64,000 nt of DNA, taken from positions 310,001 to 374,000 of the forward strand of contig JBCAMK010000007.1 in assembly GCA_038503065.1 (NCBI GenBank). The letters are read 5' to 3'. The translations under genes and the position numbers were made by a program. Below the pieces are notes generated by a model. It ran no database searches. It was not told the origin of the DNA and worked only from the letters and a program-made list of their open reading frames with translations. Origin of the DNA: Paragyromitra xinjiangensis. Lineage: Eukaryota > Ascomycota > Pezizomycetes > Pezizales > Discinaceae. This document shows positions 24,801 through 38,300 of this stretch, in pieces. Position 1 is the stretch's first letter. Every line of letters starts with the position of its first letter.

Positions 24801-26724
24801 TAGATCGAAGTTCTGAATGTTCTTCCTCAATGCTAACTCGTGAACCTCGGCTAGGTCTCTATATTCCAAGCCGGCAATCGAACCGGTAAGGCAAAATGCG
24901 ATCATTCCCCCAGACAATGTCTAGCGCACAATCGACGTCAAGGATCACGCCTTAGAAACACCAGCTAGAGACCCTCGTGGACGTTTTTGCGTCAATCCTT
25001 CCCCACACTAGGCAGCAAACGATGGGTGTGCTGATGCCCATTGGTGCTATCGGTCATGGGTCCCGCGACACCAATCTGGGTGCATGGGAGGCGCACAACG
25101 TCGAACATGGTATTTCGATCTGGTCGAAGGAATTCAATGCATGAGGGCACAAGCGCGGAATGGAAAAAAATAAAATAAAATAAAATAAATCATAATACTC
25201 CCTCCAAGAGGACGACGCGACTTATACCGAATATCCCTGGCTTTATCCGCCCGTTTATCTCACGCTTTGAAACAATTCAAGACCCTCCCTCGTGCTGTGG
25301 GGTAAGGTTCTTGCCGTTCGGCCACCATGTACCCACTACCCACTGCTTAGTGACCTCGGGACCGTGAGACAATAGCGGCCGCACGCGTGGGGGCACCCCA
25401 AGGGAAAAGCTGAAATGAGGACTTCCGTTTGCTAGGAAAAAAAAAAAGAGAAGGGATAAAAAATGACATCGACAGGCCTACCTACTCTAGGGGGTTGACA
25501 ACTTCATACAGATAAGACAAGACGATCGAGAGTTCGAGAGCAGTGAGTAACTCCCGCAAAAACGAAAATGTCGCGATATCCAACCATTGCTGCAGCCTGC
25601 ACGACGCGTCCAGCTCTTTGGTAGCAAATTCTCGGACTTTTCTTCCCTTGCGACATGCACATGTAGAGCTGCAGCCTTCTGAAGTACCGGTACATACATA
25701 AATCCTCGCTTGCTTGCTTGTTGCCTGTTTGCCTGGATCCTTCCCTTCCCCTGCAGGACGAGACCCTCCCTCTAATCCTCTGAATACTACCCACCCACAC
25801 CGGAATTGCGACACACACCCTTTCCTTTATCAAGGCGCCTGTCTGATCCCACCACACTCGAGAGCAAAGGCTCATAACAGGGGTTTCCTGTACGGGTGAT
25901 GTGTGGGGTTCGTGGAGAAGTCCAAAGAGAACTCGGAGGAAAGAAATAAGACCCACTGCGGGTGCTCCAGAAGCTAGAAATCATTCGATAGAGAAAGGGC
26001 ATCGGCAACTTACACAAGAAACCCCCCCTCCCAAAACGTCCAGGTGGTGTGGAGAAGAAATTCAACGAAGGAACAGGAATCATCGCCATCTGCCCAAAGA
26101 AACACAGAACTGGAAAAAAGAGACTGCCAGACAAAATAAAATAGAAGCGCTGGGGAACCTCCTGTAGGCTGGCCACAGCTTCGCCGCACATCACTTGCAT
26201 AAGGTCGTTACGCCGGGGACACACTCACTTTCTGTCTGTCAGCAAGCCGATAAACATCTGTATTCTCCCTTCCTCCTCGCATTGCTTCCTCAAAAATTAT
26301 TTTGTCGAGGCGTTGCCGTCTATCCAGTCCTATTTTGCTCATCAAGTCACCATCCAACCCAACCGCTTGTCCCTTGGCTGTGGTGATCAAACATTGCGGA
26401 CACCAGCCTTGTCGGCGACCACGTTCTCTTAATTCTTCCCTTCCTGTCTCTCGTTGGCCTTCACTTCCGTCCAATAGCATTGATTTCCTTGTTTCTTTTG
26501 GCTCGTTATTAATAATCTACCAACTACTTTCTTTTTCAACGTGGGCTATGTTATTAGACCAGTAGTATTGGCAATCTCGATTGACTCGAGGAGAAATTTT
26601 TTTTTTCCTTCTCACATCTGCAGTGGTAAAAGTGAAGGTTGAAGAAAAAAAAAGATATTATAAAGAGTTGAGGGTACGGGAGTTTCCATACCGGAGTCAG
26701 CTATAACAACCAAAACAGCACCGG
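21861..26724. other. Long intergenic region, no gene recognised
   Basis: Nearly 4.9 kb between the divergent farnesyltransferase beta and membrane-protein genes. Open frames of up to about 150 codons occur (for example 22392-22820, 22863-23297, 24356-24775, and 25504-25956 on the minus strand). None has a recognisable motif or plausible splice partner, and they overlap one another. An AAAAT microsatellite lies at about 25164-25190. The final kilobase is T-rich and pyrimidine-rich and may hold the promoter and 5' UTR of the downstream gene. Confidence 0.5.
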
Positions 26725-28889
26725 ATGAAGCCTTCCACCCATCGTTATGTTCTTCCTCCGGTCCTGCTCGGCATCCACACGGTCTTCCTATTACCTTTGA
26801 TATTCCCCCCGACAACACTACGACCGCCCAATTTCCCCGGACACTCATGGCCACGACACGATCCGGGCCCAGGACATGGGGGTTGCGGGTCAAAACCAGA
26901 CAGATTATGCCTACCATATTCAATTCCCCTGGGTGTTATTGGGATCCTGGGAGTTTATGTTTCTAAACAGTTAGCTGGGAAGATACCGTTACCGAAGGAT
27001 GAACGAAGGCAACAATTGGCACAGATTATTGAATGGAGTGTGTTGTTTGGAATGGGGGTGATGGAGGAGGTCTGGCGGTGGGGTTTAGTGAGGTTGCTAG
27101 TTTGGTTGGAGGGTGGACATGGGGGATTTAGGGGAACGCAATGTTTTAGAGGTCCGCCAGAGGGGAGATACTGGACGCATGTTGTAGAGTTCGTGGGAGT
27201 TTCTTTAGAATCTCCGAGCTTCTGGGAGGGATTGTATCTTATGGGCTGGACGTGGAGTGCGATAGAATGTCTGGTATGTAAAGTTCTTCAGCTATTTTTT
27301 TGCTTTCTGCTTTTTGGTCGGTTGTTTTCCTATCGTGACTTTGGGTCTCTTAGATTTCTGAATATTGCTGCTATGTCTGGTTTTCAAGCTATTAATGATG
27401 CTTATAATTATAACTGGTTTCCCCTATTCTTTTCTCCCCTTAAATTTCGCTGATTTCACCTTCCTTTTCTACCCTTTCACTGGCATATTCCCCTCGGTTC
27501 GTGATCCTCAACATCTCTAACATTATTCTAGTACTCATGGTACGGTGTCCGACCAATCATATCCAACACCCGAATACACCCTCAGAACTCCCCAAGCCCA
27601 AAAAGAGCACAAATCCAATTCCGCCGAAACTCAGAAGGTCCAACCTTATCAACCCACCGACCCCTCCTTGGAAAGCGAGCCAGAAGTGATTCCATTGTCG
27701 GTTCTAACGAGCAAGGCTCAAAAGAAAGCCGAGCAATCCTGAATACATTTTCCCGCAAGAAACGGGATATTCCAGCTCCACGACCAAGGGACGCAGAAGA
27801 TAGAACAGTCCAATTCATCGACAACAACACCACGGCAGCAGAAAGCGAGAGTTCGCGTACAGCTTATGATGAGTCTATTCGACCTACGCATGGTTCGTTA
27901 CTTTACCAGCCGAAACATATCGATACTGATCTTGAAACTGGGCTGCTTTCACGTCTGAGGGAGATTCGACGCGAGCAGGCTGAGGAACAGGCTGATTCGG
28001 ATAATGGGTATGGTGATGATGAGGAGTCTGTTTCCTCGGACTCGGGCTCTGCCCGGAGCTCTATCGACAGCGCCAGGTTTGAATCAGTGACTCCTCTGCT
28101 AAGTTCGTCGTTGCCCTACGATCCAAGCCAGCAACACCCGCATCATGAGAGCCAAGCGTTGCTACAGAATCAACGGCAGCAAATGAGTTACAACACGATG
28201 GCAGATCCATTACCCCTGGCACCGACCGATGACAACGAGGATAGAATCGTCACCGTGCATGAGTGTGATCCGGAGGAGGAATATAGCGACCACGACAGAG
28301 AAGCAACACCGAAAATCCAAAAGAGTCCCATTGACAGGGTCTATCCTTCTTACCCTCCTTACTCTGCTACGTACAATCACTCTCACTTCTCCAACATCTC
28401 GGCCGGGCCGTCTTCGGCTATAGCGATAACCCGTCCGTCTTCAACTAAACGCAAATCGGCCAGCAACTCCATTAGGTCACAGCAATATAGTTCTAGAACG
28501 GTATATGGTGCAGATGTCAACACGCTTTCTCCATATTTACCGATATTATGGAGGGCAGCCGCGTTGTTACGACATATCTCGCATGCACTCATTTACGCTT
28601 GGGCTCCGGCATTAGTCCATAGAGGCCACTTCCAATGGATGTCGTTCCTTATATTATGCTTTCTAGCGGGAAAGAAAGGATGGTCAACCGTTGAGTGGTT
28701 CGGAGGTGGGGTATCAAGGTTTGTGCCACATTGATGCACTTTCGAGTCTAAGATCTATTCGCCGAGAAAAGCAAATAACTAATGCATACTTCCAGAACCG
28801 GGTTAACAAAAGCTTCAGTCATTTCCTTGATCTTGGCAGTCTTTCTGTATCTTGCGAGCTTAGGCCTCTGGGGAATAATAAGGCCTTAG
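26725..28889 (+). CDS. Unrecognised multi-pass membrane protein
   Basis: I do not recognise the family. Model: exons 26725-27273, 27532-28718, 28796-28889; about 609 aa, phases consistent. Visible hydrophobic segments include YVLPPVLLGIHTVFLLPLIF (about 8-27), the stretch around IPLGVIGILGVYV, an amphipathic segment IEWSVLFGMGVMEEVWRWGL, and GLYLMGWTWSAIECL. A long polar, acidic, Ser-rich loop follows (roughly residues 190-500, with DDEESVSSDSGS). Two more membrane segments near the C-terminus are FQWMSFLILCFLAG and ASVISLILAVFLYLASLGLW, the latter on the last exon. The last intron (GTTTGT to TTCCAG) is well supported. The first intron is unusually long (258 nt) and may hide a small exon near 27355; the start codon is also uncertain. 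A membrane or organelle location is inferred from hydrophobicity only. Confidence 0.55.
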
Positions 28890-31800
28890 ATCGTTTTTCT
28901 TCTTACAAAAAGCTTCATCACATTATTATACGACAGAAAAAAAAATCGGGGAAACGGACGAAGGATACGTGGCGACGATCGAAACGCACACCAAAAAAGT
29001 TTTCTTCTCATAAGCACAAAGAGTCTAAAGTTCGCACGAACTCTTTCCTTCACCCATTCTTTGATATCGATTATTTATTTCGCATTGCTTTTTTATATAT
29101 ACCGACTGACCGGATCCACTCAATGGATATCCATCTCTTTTGTCCTTATTTTTCCACTCCTCTGGTTTTAAAAGTTATCGTGTATTTTCAGATGCCCCGA
29201 GATTGACATCAGCAGCATGTATGTTTGCTTTTTGTTCTTTTTTATTTCTTTCCTTTTTTTCTTCCGCTTCAGGTCTATTTTACATTTGTAGGTAAGTGCA
29301 TTTCTGCAAACCACATAACCTGGTGAAATCAGCACGTTTGGTCGGGAGAACTGCTTGGTGGGTGTATTTTTTCCGGGGTACATGTTGCATGTTGGCGTTT
29401 CTCATTTTTCCCCAAGTGCCTCGCCCGATCTTTTCTTGTAAGTTCTTTTTTTTTTAATCGTCTTTTTAATCTTCTCGATTTTTATCATTACTCTCTCCTC
29501 CTTCTTTTGTTTGCTCTCCTCCACCCACATTGAGCGGGTTCTGGCGAGGCACGCGTATGCGGCGAGGATATGTACCTAGGTATTCCATGTACTCGAGCAT
29601 GGCCCGAGAGGTCGGAGAAATAAACGCCACCCTTCCCATACGAGATTGTATGAGATCAGGGATCAAAGTCTTGCAATTCCCACCTTCATGCTCGTACTCG
29701 AAATAGTGGTGATGGTTGTCAGACACGTGAATTTTTAGTCTATCCCACTACACGATAATACCTGGTTGATTATTCACCCGTCATGCAGGCGGGACGGAGA
29801 CGGACACGTGGGTTCGCAACTCTGGCGCACAACGCACACTTCGAGCCAGGGCGCGTTGGGGCGAGGAGGAAGAAAAAAAAAGAAAACAACCGGGATCTTG
29901 ATTGATGCACTAAATCTTTGCCGGTTCGTTTAGTGTTACTAAACTACTCTACGTGAGAGAATTCTAGATGCATCCAGCTGGATACGTAGGCTGCGTGAGT
30001 GCACTCTTGCGTCGGTAACCTCTCTGGCAGCGACAAAGTGGAGCATCAAAGAGGGTCGGTTCCTATTGACTCTTCAGAAGGGGGGGTTTCTTAATTGGTG
30101 AATTCAAACCCCCAGTTCTGATTGATAGTTTCGTCCCGATATCTTGGGCGGGCCTTGTCGAGAAGCACGTATGGGCCCGCGACAACTCAACAAAAAAAAA
30201 TAACCCACGAGCAAACCTTCGTACTATGACGGCTAACTCATATAACTGCAGGGAATGGTAAATCGAAACCTTTTAAACAGCCTCGCAATCGATATTTCGT
30301 GCGTGGGTATTATAAGTTCGTAAGATAATGCAGCTTGATTACAGCTAAAAGTCGAGGTGTCTACTGCAACCGAATTCAGCGAGAGACTGCGCCTGAGATT
30401 CTGTAGACCGCAGTAAATGGATACTGAAGAATTATATTTGGCCTGACCCAAAACCAGGTATTGAGCATGCATGGCCACAGTGTGGGCTGTCAATGCACAC
30501 CTATTTCACCAACAACTCCTGCTTCAACCGCCAACGAATCCTGCTCTAATGACCGATGACTCCTGTCCTAATCACCGATGGTTGTTCTGACTCCCAAACA
30601 CTACAAATGTGCTGTATTGTGCAATTGATTGGATGGGAATTACTATTAAAAAAAGTCTTGGGCGAGACGATAATATGAACCTTCTCCCAACGATCTAAGC
30701 TGCCAGTGTAGTGGGCACCAAAAACCTCGAGACTTCAAACAGTAGATACGTGTGTAGATTCCAAAGTACAAGCTATGGGAGTATGTAAAAACTGGTGAAT
30801 GAATCGCTCGCTGGCTAGGGAGCTAGCTATCGAACCACGAACATTTCTCCCGACGTAAAATCATTGATCATGCTACTTTATTCAACTCCAAACCAGATAG
30901 TCTTCCAACAAACTCCTCTAACGGTCGCCAGCTGGTCCAAAAATCCCGCTTTTGCTGCTCGTCCAGACCTTTCAACACCTAGAAAACCAACTTTCTACTA
31001 TCCAAATTAACCAGCAGCCCATCCAAAGAACAACAACACCGAGGGTGAAACTGTAGTCTCATACGCCATTATTTCCTTGTAGACTAGAGCTAGAACACAG
31101 TCGCATATGTTGACGGGGTGGCGTTGCGGCCGGGTCTCATTCACTCTTCGTTGTAATTTTAAACCTTGTATCTAATTTAGACTGGTGGCCACCATGAAAC
31201 AACAAAGAGAGCTGTGGTTTTTTTCGAGATTCCAACGGGAAGTCATACGTAGGAGACCATGCCACATACAGGCACCACCAAGAAGTAACTTGATGCCTGG
31301 ACCTACGCTGAGCTACCGACCGAAAGAAACACCAAAAAAACTAACTTCTGAACATGGACGGGCACAAGAGCATAGAGCTGACGTATTGACGACGATCCAC
31401 ATCGCCCGCCAACTTACCATCTCTTCACAACCGCACCTCCGCTCGTTTTCCTCCCAAATTACCTCAGGAGTTCGAATTCTCTCGAAGAAAACCCCAAGCA
31501 GCTGTTTTTTTGGACAGGCCATCGAAGACACCTAAAGAAGCTTGAGAATCGTTCAGGCTCCCTCCTTATTCCTCGGCGTTGGGATATTTCAAGGGCATCT
31601 TACCTCACGCTGCGATACCTGGAGACCTAACCACCTTTATTCCAGGTCGTGAATTTCGTCCTAAGCACGAGAGAAAGTTCAAACCGGATACGAACTCTAA
31701 CTTCTAAGCAACGCTGACACGTTGGCTGGCCTAAATCTCAGTAGTAGAAGCTACCGTCGATACGCAGACCTTCCCAAACCACAAAAGCGAGAGGAATCCG

Positions 31801-33172
31801 CACCAGCATCGCCAACCTCATTACCAACCGTCCAAACTTTATCTTCGTTAGTGTCTTCTAGCCTTACTTTGCCAGAGTAGGATCAAGCTTCCTCGAAATT
31901 CGCACATCTACATATAACTAGCTCGACTCCGAACTCGATACTACCCTCGATGCTAACCTAGCAGCTTAGAGGATCAACAAGCTCATTCTACATAGGCGAT
32001 CGGTAAACGCTAGCTTTTAAGACCATCAGGAGTTGAGGGAAGTATCATGTTTGAGCCAGCTAGGAAGACATGTGGTGGTTAGGCTTAGGTAAATAGAAAT
32101 ATGGATAAGAGCGATGCTATCAATAAGAGTCTTAGAGTATCACTCGATATTCCCCTCTCAATGCCAAGACTTCCCAACAGCCCCATCCCAACCCTCACCA
32201 ACCCCACTTATCCTAGGCTACATAGTTCGAGGACCCCAACTTTGCCCAGAATTTAATATCGCATCTTTCACTAATTAAGAATCGACCACATGGAGCCCGG
32301 GAGAAATTAAACCGTTTTTATGGTACTCATTCGGGGCCTCCGAGGACTTGGCAGGGGGCAACCAATGCATGGTGGGATTCCCCGCCACACCAACATCACA
32401 AAGCAGGATAAATGCAAGCCAAGCCGCATTAAGTTATCGATACAGCGAAACCTCCGATAATAATTTCACCTTTTGGAACTTTTGTACCTCTGATAATTCC
32501 AGCCATTCGCTAATAAACATCCCTTCACAGCTTCGATATTCCCCATGCATTGCCCAGGCGCTGACCGCCTAGGATTGTCTGAGGCTCACAATATCTATCC
32601 TTAAGTTGAGAGCAGGCAGACGTAATTACGCTATCACTAGATTCCAAGAAATTTGAAAGTTGGGTTATCTAGCTCTCTAGCACTCTCATAGCTGAGCTGT
32701 TTCAAATTGAACTCAAGCTTCAAAGAATCGGTGACTGCTGTAATCGGTTAAACACAACATCATGAAATTTCTCGGATTCCCCGACAAGATCACCATCCAG
32801 GCAGAACTTATCCTCTCCCTCATTGCCACCTGCCCAATTGGTTCATTAAGAGATACACAAGCAGCGCCTTTAGCTATCTACTGGACGGTAATCAAAGTCC
32901 TAGGGCGTACCTTACGAGTCAAGCCTCAGTCAAGCTATGCTACCAGGTCCATTATCGCTTGTTTATCCCGAATTTTGACGAAGAAGCCCGTTTTCGTAGG
33001 TCGCAAGAGTTGGCCATTGTTCGCAGGAGGGATTCATACATAAAGTGGTTTCCCCTCAAAGCCTTTGCAGATCTTTCTGAGCGATCTCGACAACGCCCAG
33101 CGGTACTCTTGTCGCGTTCTATCCTCACCTTTTATCGGGGTTCTTATACCTTTAGTCAATCGGACTCTAGCT
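28890..33172. other. Intergenic, no gene recognised
   Basis: About 4.3 kb without a supportable gene. Short open frames (for example 29466-29726 minus, 31185-31535 plus, 32762-33043 plus) lack motifs. At about 32440-32550 there is sequence reminiscent of terminal inverted repeats of pogo-type transposons (ACAGCGAAACCTCCGATAAT and following), but no matching opposite end was found. Confidence 0.45.
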
Positions 33173-35352
33173 ATGAAGTCGCAGATTCTCGCTCTAGGGA
33201 CACTAGCCTTGTCAATTGCTGGTTTCGTTCATGCGGAGGTGAAAGTGGATACCCTTGTTTCCCGCCGCTTGCAGAAGCGATTCCTTGATGATGATGGGAA
33301 TTACAACATCTCGCTTTATCATATCAATGATGTTCACGCGTAAGCATCTTCAATTGCGTATATTTTAGTGGTATGCATTGGGTGGGCCAGGGTTGACCTT
33401 TTTTTGCAGGCACCTCGACCAATTCCGCTCCAGCGGAACTGACTGTACTGACCCAACAAAAGGTAAGTTAAGCAAGTCTTTTGTCGCATATGATATTCTA
33501 AGAAATCGATTCTAGGTTGCTTTGGCGGTTATGCTCGAGTGAAGGAGGTTATTGATAAGACGAGACCAACCCACAAGGATTCCCTGTTCTTAAACGCTGG
33601 TGACGAGTTTCAGGTTGGTCTCCGATTAGCTTCCAATTCATCTATTCCCCCGCGTATTCGTATGCCGAGTGACTTATCTCCAAGTGTAGGGCACCTTATT
33701 CTACAGTTTCTATGGGGGTGAGAAGATTGCGGACACACTCAATCAGCTTGGCTTCGATGCCATGACCGTTGGGAACCACGAGTTTGATGCTGGGGACGAT
33801 GTTCTCGCTGCATTTGTGAGGATATCCTCTAATATCTATGCCTAGCAAGCGTTCTGATTTGCGACTTAGATCAACAACCTCACCTTCCCAGTCACCTCTT
33901 GCAACATCCACACCGACAACAAGGCCCTCAACGAATCCTTGGTTCCATACGTCATTTTCAAAGACCAGGGCCTTGCAGTAATTTCTGTAACTACTGAAAC
34001 CACCCCTCATATCTCTAACCCTGGTGATGGGACCCATTTTGAGGACCCAGTAACGGCCATCCAACGAACTGCAGACCTCGTTAAAACAAAGGAAAACGTT
34101 ACCAGGATTGTCGCCTTGACACATATCGGTTATGACGAAGACATTAAGCTAGCGCGGAGGACCAAGGGTATCCACTTAATCATTGGCGGCCACTCGCACA
34201 CTCTTCTTGGTGATATGGAAGGTTCTCAGGGTAGCTATCCGACTGTTGTATTGAATGAGGATGACGACGAAGTCTTCATCGTGACTGCGTATGTACTTCT
34301 GTGCAAGCCCCTAGTTCTGGGAATTGTTTCTAATAGCATAGTTAGTTACCGCTGGGGCGAATACCTCGGATACATCGACGTCACCTTTGACCCAGAAGGA
34401 AAGGTTTTATCCTACCACGGTGCTCCAATCCACCTCACGAACGCTACTGCCCAAGACTCCGACCTCCAAGCCCAGATCACTAAATGGAGAGGGCCATTCG
34501 AAGAGTTTGCCGCCGAGGTAGTCGGAGAGAGCAACGTGGTTCTCGAACAGGAAACCTGCCAGAAAGAGGAATGTACTTTGGGTGACTTCATGACTGACGC
34601 AATGCTCGATTACCGTATCGGGGGTAATCCAAACGTCGCTGGCGCTATTATTAATGCTGGTGGTATTCGTGCCACTATTGATGAGGGCCCAATTACTCGT
34701 GGGGAGGTGTTGACTTCTTTCCCCTTTGGAAATGCTATCGTTGAGCTTACCTTCACTGGGAAAAAACTGTGGGATGGGTTCGAGGGCATTGTGAGCGGGA
34801 CTAGTGTTTTCAACAATGAAGCGGTTACCAGCTTTGTCCAGGTTTCCAAGGGCATTAAGATTACCTACAATCCTCAAAACGCCAAAGGCAGTAGATTGAT
34901 TTCGTTAGAAATTGGAGGAGGACCAGTAGAACTCGATAAGGAGTACACAATCGTCACTTTAGACTTCCTCGCCGGTGGCGGCGACAACTTCTGGTACGTC
35001 CTAACCATTCCATAAGAAACCACCAGACACTAACCTCCACAGGCCTGCTCAAACCGAATTCGTGACCCTCGACACCCAAGACGAAGTCCTCAAAGCCTAT
35101 ATCGAGAAATCATCACCCGTCAATATTACACTAGATAGTCGTATCTCGACCACCGATGAGACAGAACCCGCCAACAGCGAGAACCCTTCTACCACTAGTG
35201 CTGCTCCTAACAGTACTGTTAGTGCGACTTCTTCGGCTTCGGCTTCGGCTTCGGCTACAGAGTCTGCTCCGGGTTCTAGTGGTGCGGTGATAGTGTCTAG
35301 TAGGTGGAGCCTAATTGCTGCTGTGGTTGGTGTGGTGGTGTTAGGTTTTTAG
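33173..35352 (+). CDS. Secreted, GPI-anchored 5'-nucleotidase (UshA/CD73-like)
   Basis: Metallophosphoesterase that removes phosphate from extracellular nucleotides. Exons: 33173-33339, 33410-33462, 33516-33613, 33690-33815, 33870-34288, 34346-34993, 35043-35352; 606 aa. It starts with a signal peptide (MKSQILALGTLALSIAGFVHA). The dinuclear metal motifs are present in order: NDVHAHLD, AGDEFQG, VGNHEFDAG, LTHIGYDED and GGHSHT. The C-terminal substrate domain shows INAGGIRATIDEG followed by ITRGEVLTSFPFGNAI. After the catalytic domains comes a Ser/Thr/Ala-rich linker encoded partly by a hexanucleotide repeat (about 35228-35256) and a terminal hydrophobic segment ending VVGVVVLGF with no polar tail, typical of GPI attachment. 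Intron 5 (34289-34345, 57 nt) is in frame and stop-free. It is spliced in my model because TAYRWGEYLGYIDV is the conserved reading. Confidence 0.9.
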
Positions 35353-38300
35353 TACCTATTGTTGTTAAGAAACCTATCGTGTACGATTAGCCATGCTTAG
35401 ATATTTTGCTGATGAATGTTATGTGTAATGTTTGGATGATATTCTCGCTAGCAACGAAGTCATAACTAACCATAGGGGGTTCTGTAAGTTGCAGATACGA
35501 GAGCTTAAAGGTAATAATTGGGGTTTTATTCGATCCCAAGAACACGAAAGCTCGGAACCTTAGACCAGGAGCTCTATTGGACAAGCTCATCAGCCGAGTG
35601 ATTTCAAGTGACGCATATCAGTAACAGCAGATGCAAGTTCCAATCCGGGTTCTAACGCAAAAACCTAGAAGAATAACCTAACCTAACCAAATAAATAGAA
35701 AGATCCGAAGCCAAGTATACAGTTACCTAGTTGGATGATTAGAATATATACTCGCATCATAAATGGGCTGACCATAACCCACGGGCGGGAAGTCAATAAA
35801 ACCCTTGTAAGAGCTTGGGGGCGGGGATTTGGTTAAGGTATCGAACAGGCACAAAAGATTCCGGCACGCTAACAGCAATTACACATAAGTTGGATTAGAC
35901 ATGCGCAACATGGTAGAGTCACTCCTGGGTGTGACGAAACTAGAGGTGTGATAAAACCTAAGGGTAATGAGAAAAATCTTCTCGACAAACAAAAGGATCA
36001 AGAGATTTAATTTAGTTGACTCCTTTCCAACGTTTTGAAAGATTCGTCACACCCCGGGCCCCTAGTTTCGTCACACACCCAGGAGCAACCTGGGAGCAAC
36101 TCTGGTATCAAGCCTTCCCTAGGAAATAAAAGGGGGTTAGGCCGGTAGTATCAAAAACTAAAACAGATATAATAAAAAGGATCCTAGCCTATCAGTTACT
36201 CGTCTTTAACCATACAAATGGTAGTTCCTCTGAAAATCCGGCCCCATTCTTCCGCGGCGATACCGCATTTGCCAATGATGCATCTTTTGGGTTTTATGGT
36301 CGAATATCACCACCTTAGACCATACAGATACATGTATTAACTTGGTTACCCTATTTTCGGAGCCAAGGGGCACGGCTGCACCCAGACCCGAGATCAGACC
36401 TTGGCCAAATCTGAGGATTTAGTTGCAGCCTGGTCACAACTCCAAAGTAAGAAAGTCAAGACCCACTGGTGTTTCTACTCCATTTATTAAGGTCCAGACG
36501 GTCAACCAGACGCCCAAGCGCCTTGGATGACCCACATACAGTAGAACATTCTCATCCTTGAGTATAAGTTCCAAACCAGACATGAGCCGAAAGACTTTAT
36601 TCACCCTCTTCGTGTCCACGCTAGCAGCACCCATGGCCAACCAGCGATTCTAGAACAGTGTTGGCGATCAACAGCAGGAACACCAGTCATAGGAACATAC
36701 TTGAAAAAATTTGTCATAGCGAATAGATTTAGATAGTGAGAACAATGGGGTGAAGAACACGAGGGCATGTATCATAGAATATCACTCGGATAATTTTAGC
36801 GAGCCACTGCGATATCAAATGGATATAGCGGTCATCCTGTAAGTATTGACACGCCACTTAACTCATTAAAGATCTACGATAAGCGAATAAGGCATGCCCA
36901 ATATATCATCACAAACTCATTCCCCCTTGCCCAGGAAAATTACCTTCGCGAATACGCACTTCGCCAGTAAAGGGGAGCATTCCACAATTAACCCAACATA
37001 CAGTCCTTAAACTCCTTCGAATATCTATTCCTTTAGGGCATATTAGCAACATGTTACTCCCGCCGAGCCACAACGCAAAGACCTATTAAATCGCTCATAG
37101 TCACACCCTCCTTCCCACCCGTCACATGCAACCTACCCTCCCACACAGGAATGTCACCACTTATTGGACGACAAATCCACTATATCAGCCCATAATCCAT
37201 ATCTCAGTACAAAGCATGTATGTGATTATACTCCACGACGAGAAGCCGCATTCCAAAACCGATCATGAATCGGTATAAAATTAAGTTTAACCAGCTAGCG
37301 CCTGTGTTAGACATCGGGTACATGACTATCAGATATCCTCCCAATTACCGTAGGGAAGTCTCAGGGGTAGATACACCACACGTCGTTCCCGTAGTCAAAA
37401 AGTCACCACTCGCGTCTCTGCTTAGCCACCGGTACCAAAAGCAGCTCTATAGCCTCTTCATGTCACCTGCCGCTAACACAACCTCCCGCTCAGCTTTTAT
37501 GAAAATAATGAAAGTGGGTGGCGTGGGGGTAAACTCTATGACTAAACACCAATGTAGTCTCTCCCGTGGAAATAAGCCCGGGCTTCGTTGGATCTAACGT
37601 GCATTGCCGTTGTGCGATTGTGGCCCTCCCAGAATCGCGAGACATGGTTCGAATTAAATATCATAAAGTTTATGTAAGGTTCCGCTGGTTTTGTTCCACC
37701 CCGCGGCCAACACAACACAAACCCGCGGCTAGAGAACCTAGGGGTCTTTTTTTTTGCTTGTATCGCGGAGATACAATTTCGTGTGATACATTCCAACCGA
37801 ACGGATTCGGATTTCCGATTTCCAAGACCAATATAGATATTGGTTTCCTAACGTGAAATTAAACGAAAACGAGACATGACATGACATAAGACACCCGCCA
37901 CAATTTAAACCCCGAATAAAACATAGATCATTCCGTAAAGCAAGAAAAAAGAAAAAAGGAAAGACGGTAATTGCGTGCCTAGGTATCTCCGAAAGTCCAG
38001 ACGTTGAATCCTCTTGATGGTGGTACGTGCAACCATAGCTGACTAACACCCACTGCAGACTTCCGTCTACAACGCTCTTCCCCAGTTCCCGCGCCAGGAC
38101 TTGACTATGGATTACACAAGTATAACTAGAAGAAAAAATAGAATCAATGTGCCCCAAAATCCTATCTAGGCCGGGGTGCAGCTGCGGGGCTTGAGGGATG
38201 AGGGCCGGGCTCGCCGCCACCCTGCATCGGGTGAGGGGTAAAATACCTACTAAGGTAACTAAACAACTACGAAATTAGAAGTCTGTCTTGATTATTTCCA

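Noticed and set aside
24836..24945. tRNA-like segment with GGTTCGATTGCC on the minus strand
   Set aside because: The T arm does not pair with a seven-base loop and no acceptor or anticodon stem could be found.
26725..27273. Resemblance of the membrane protein to gamma-secretase subunit Aph-1
   Set aside because: Only a loose similarity around EEVWRWGLVRLL; the topology and C-terminus do not fit and most fungi lack that complex.
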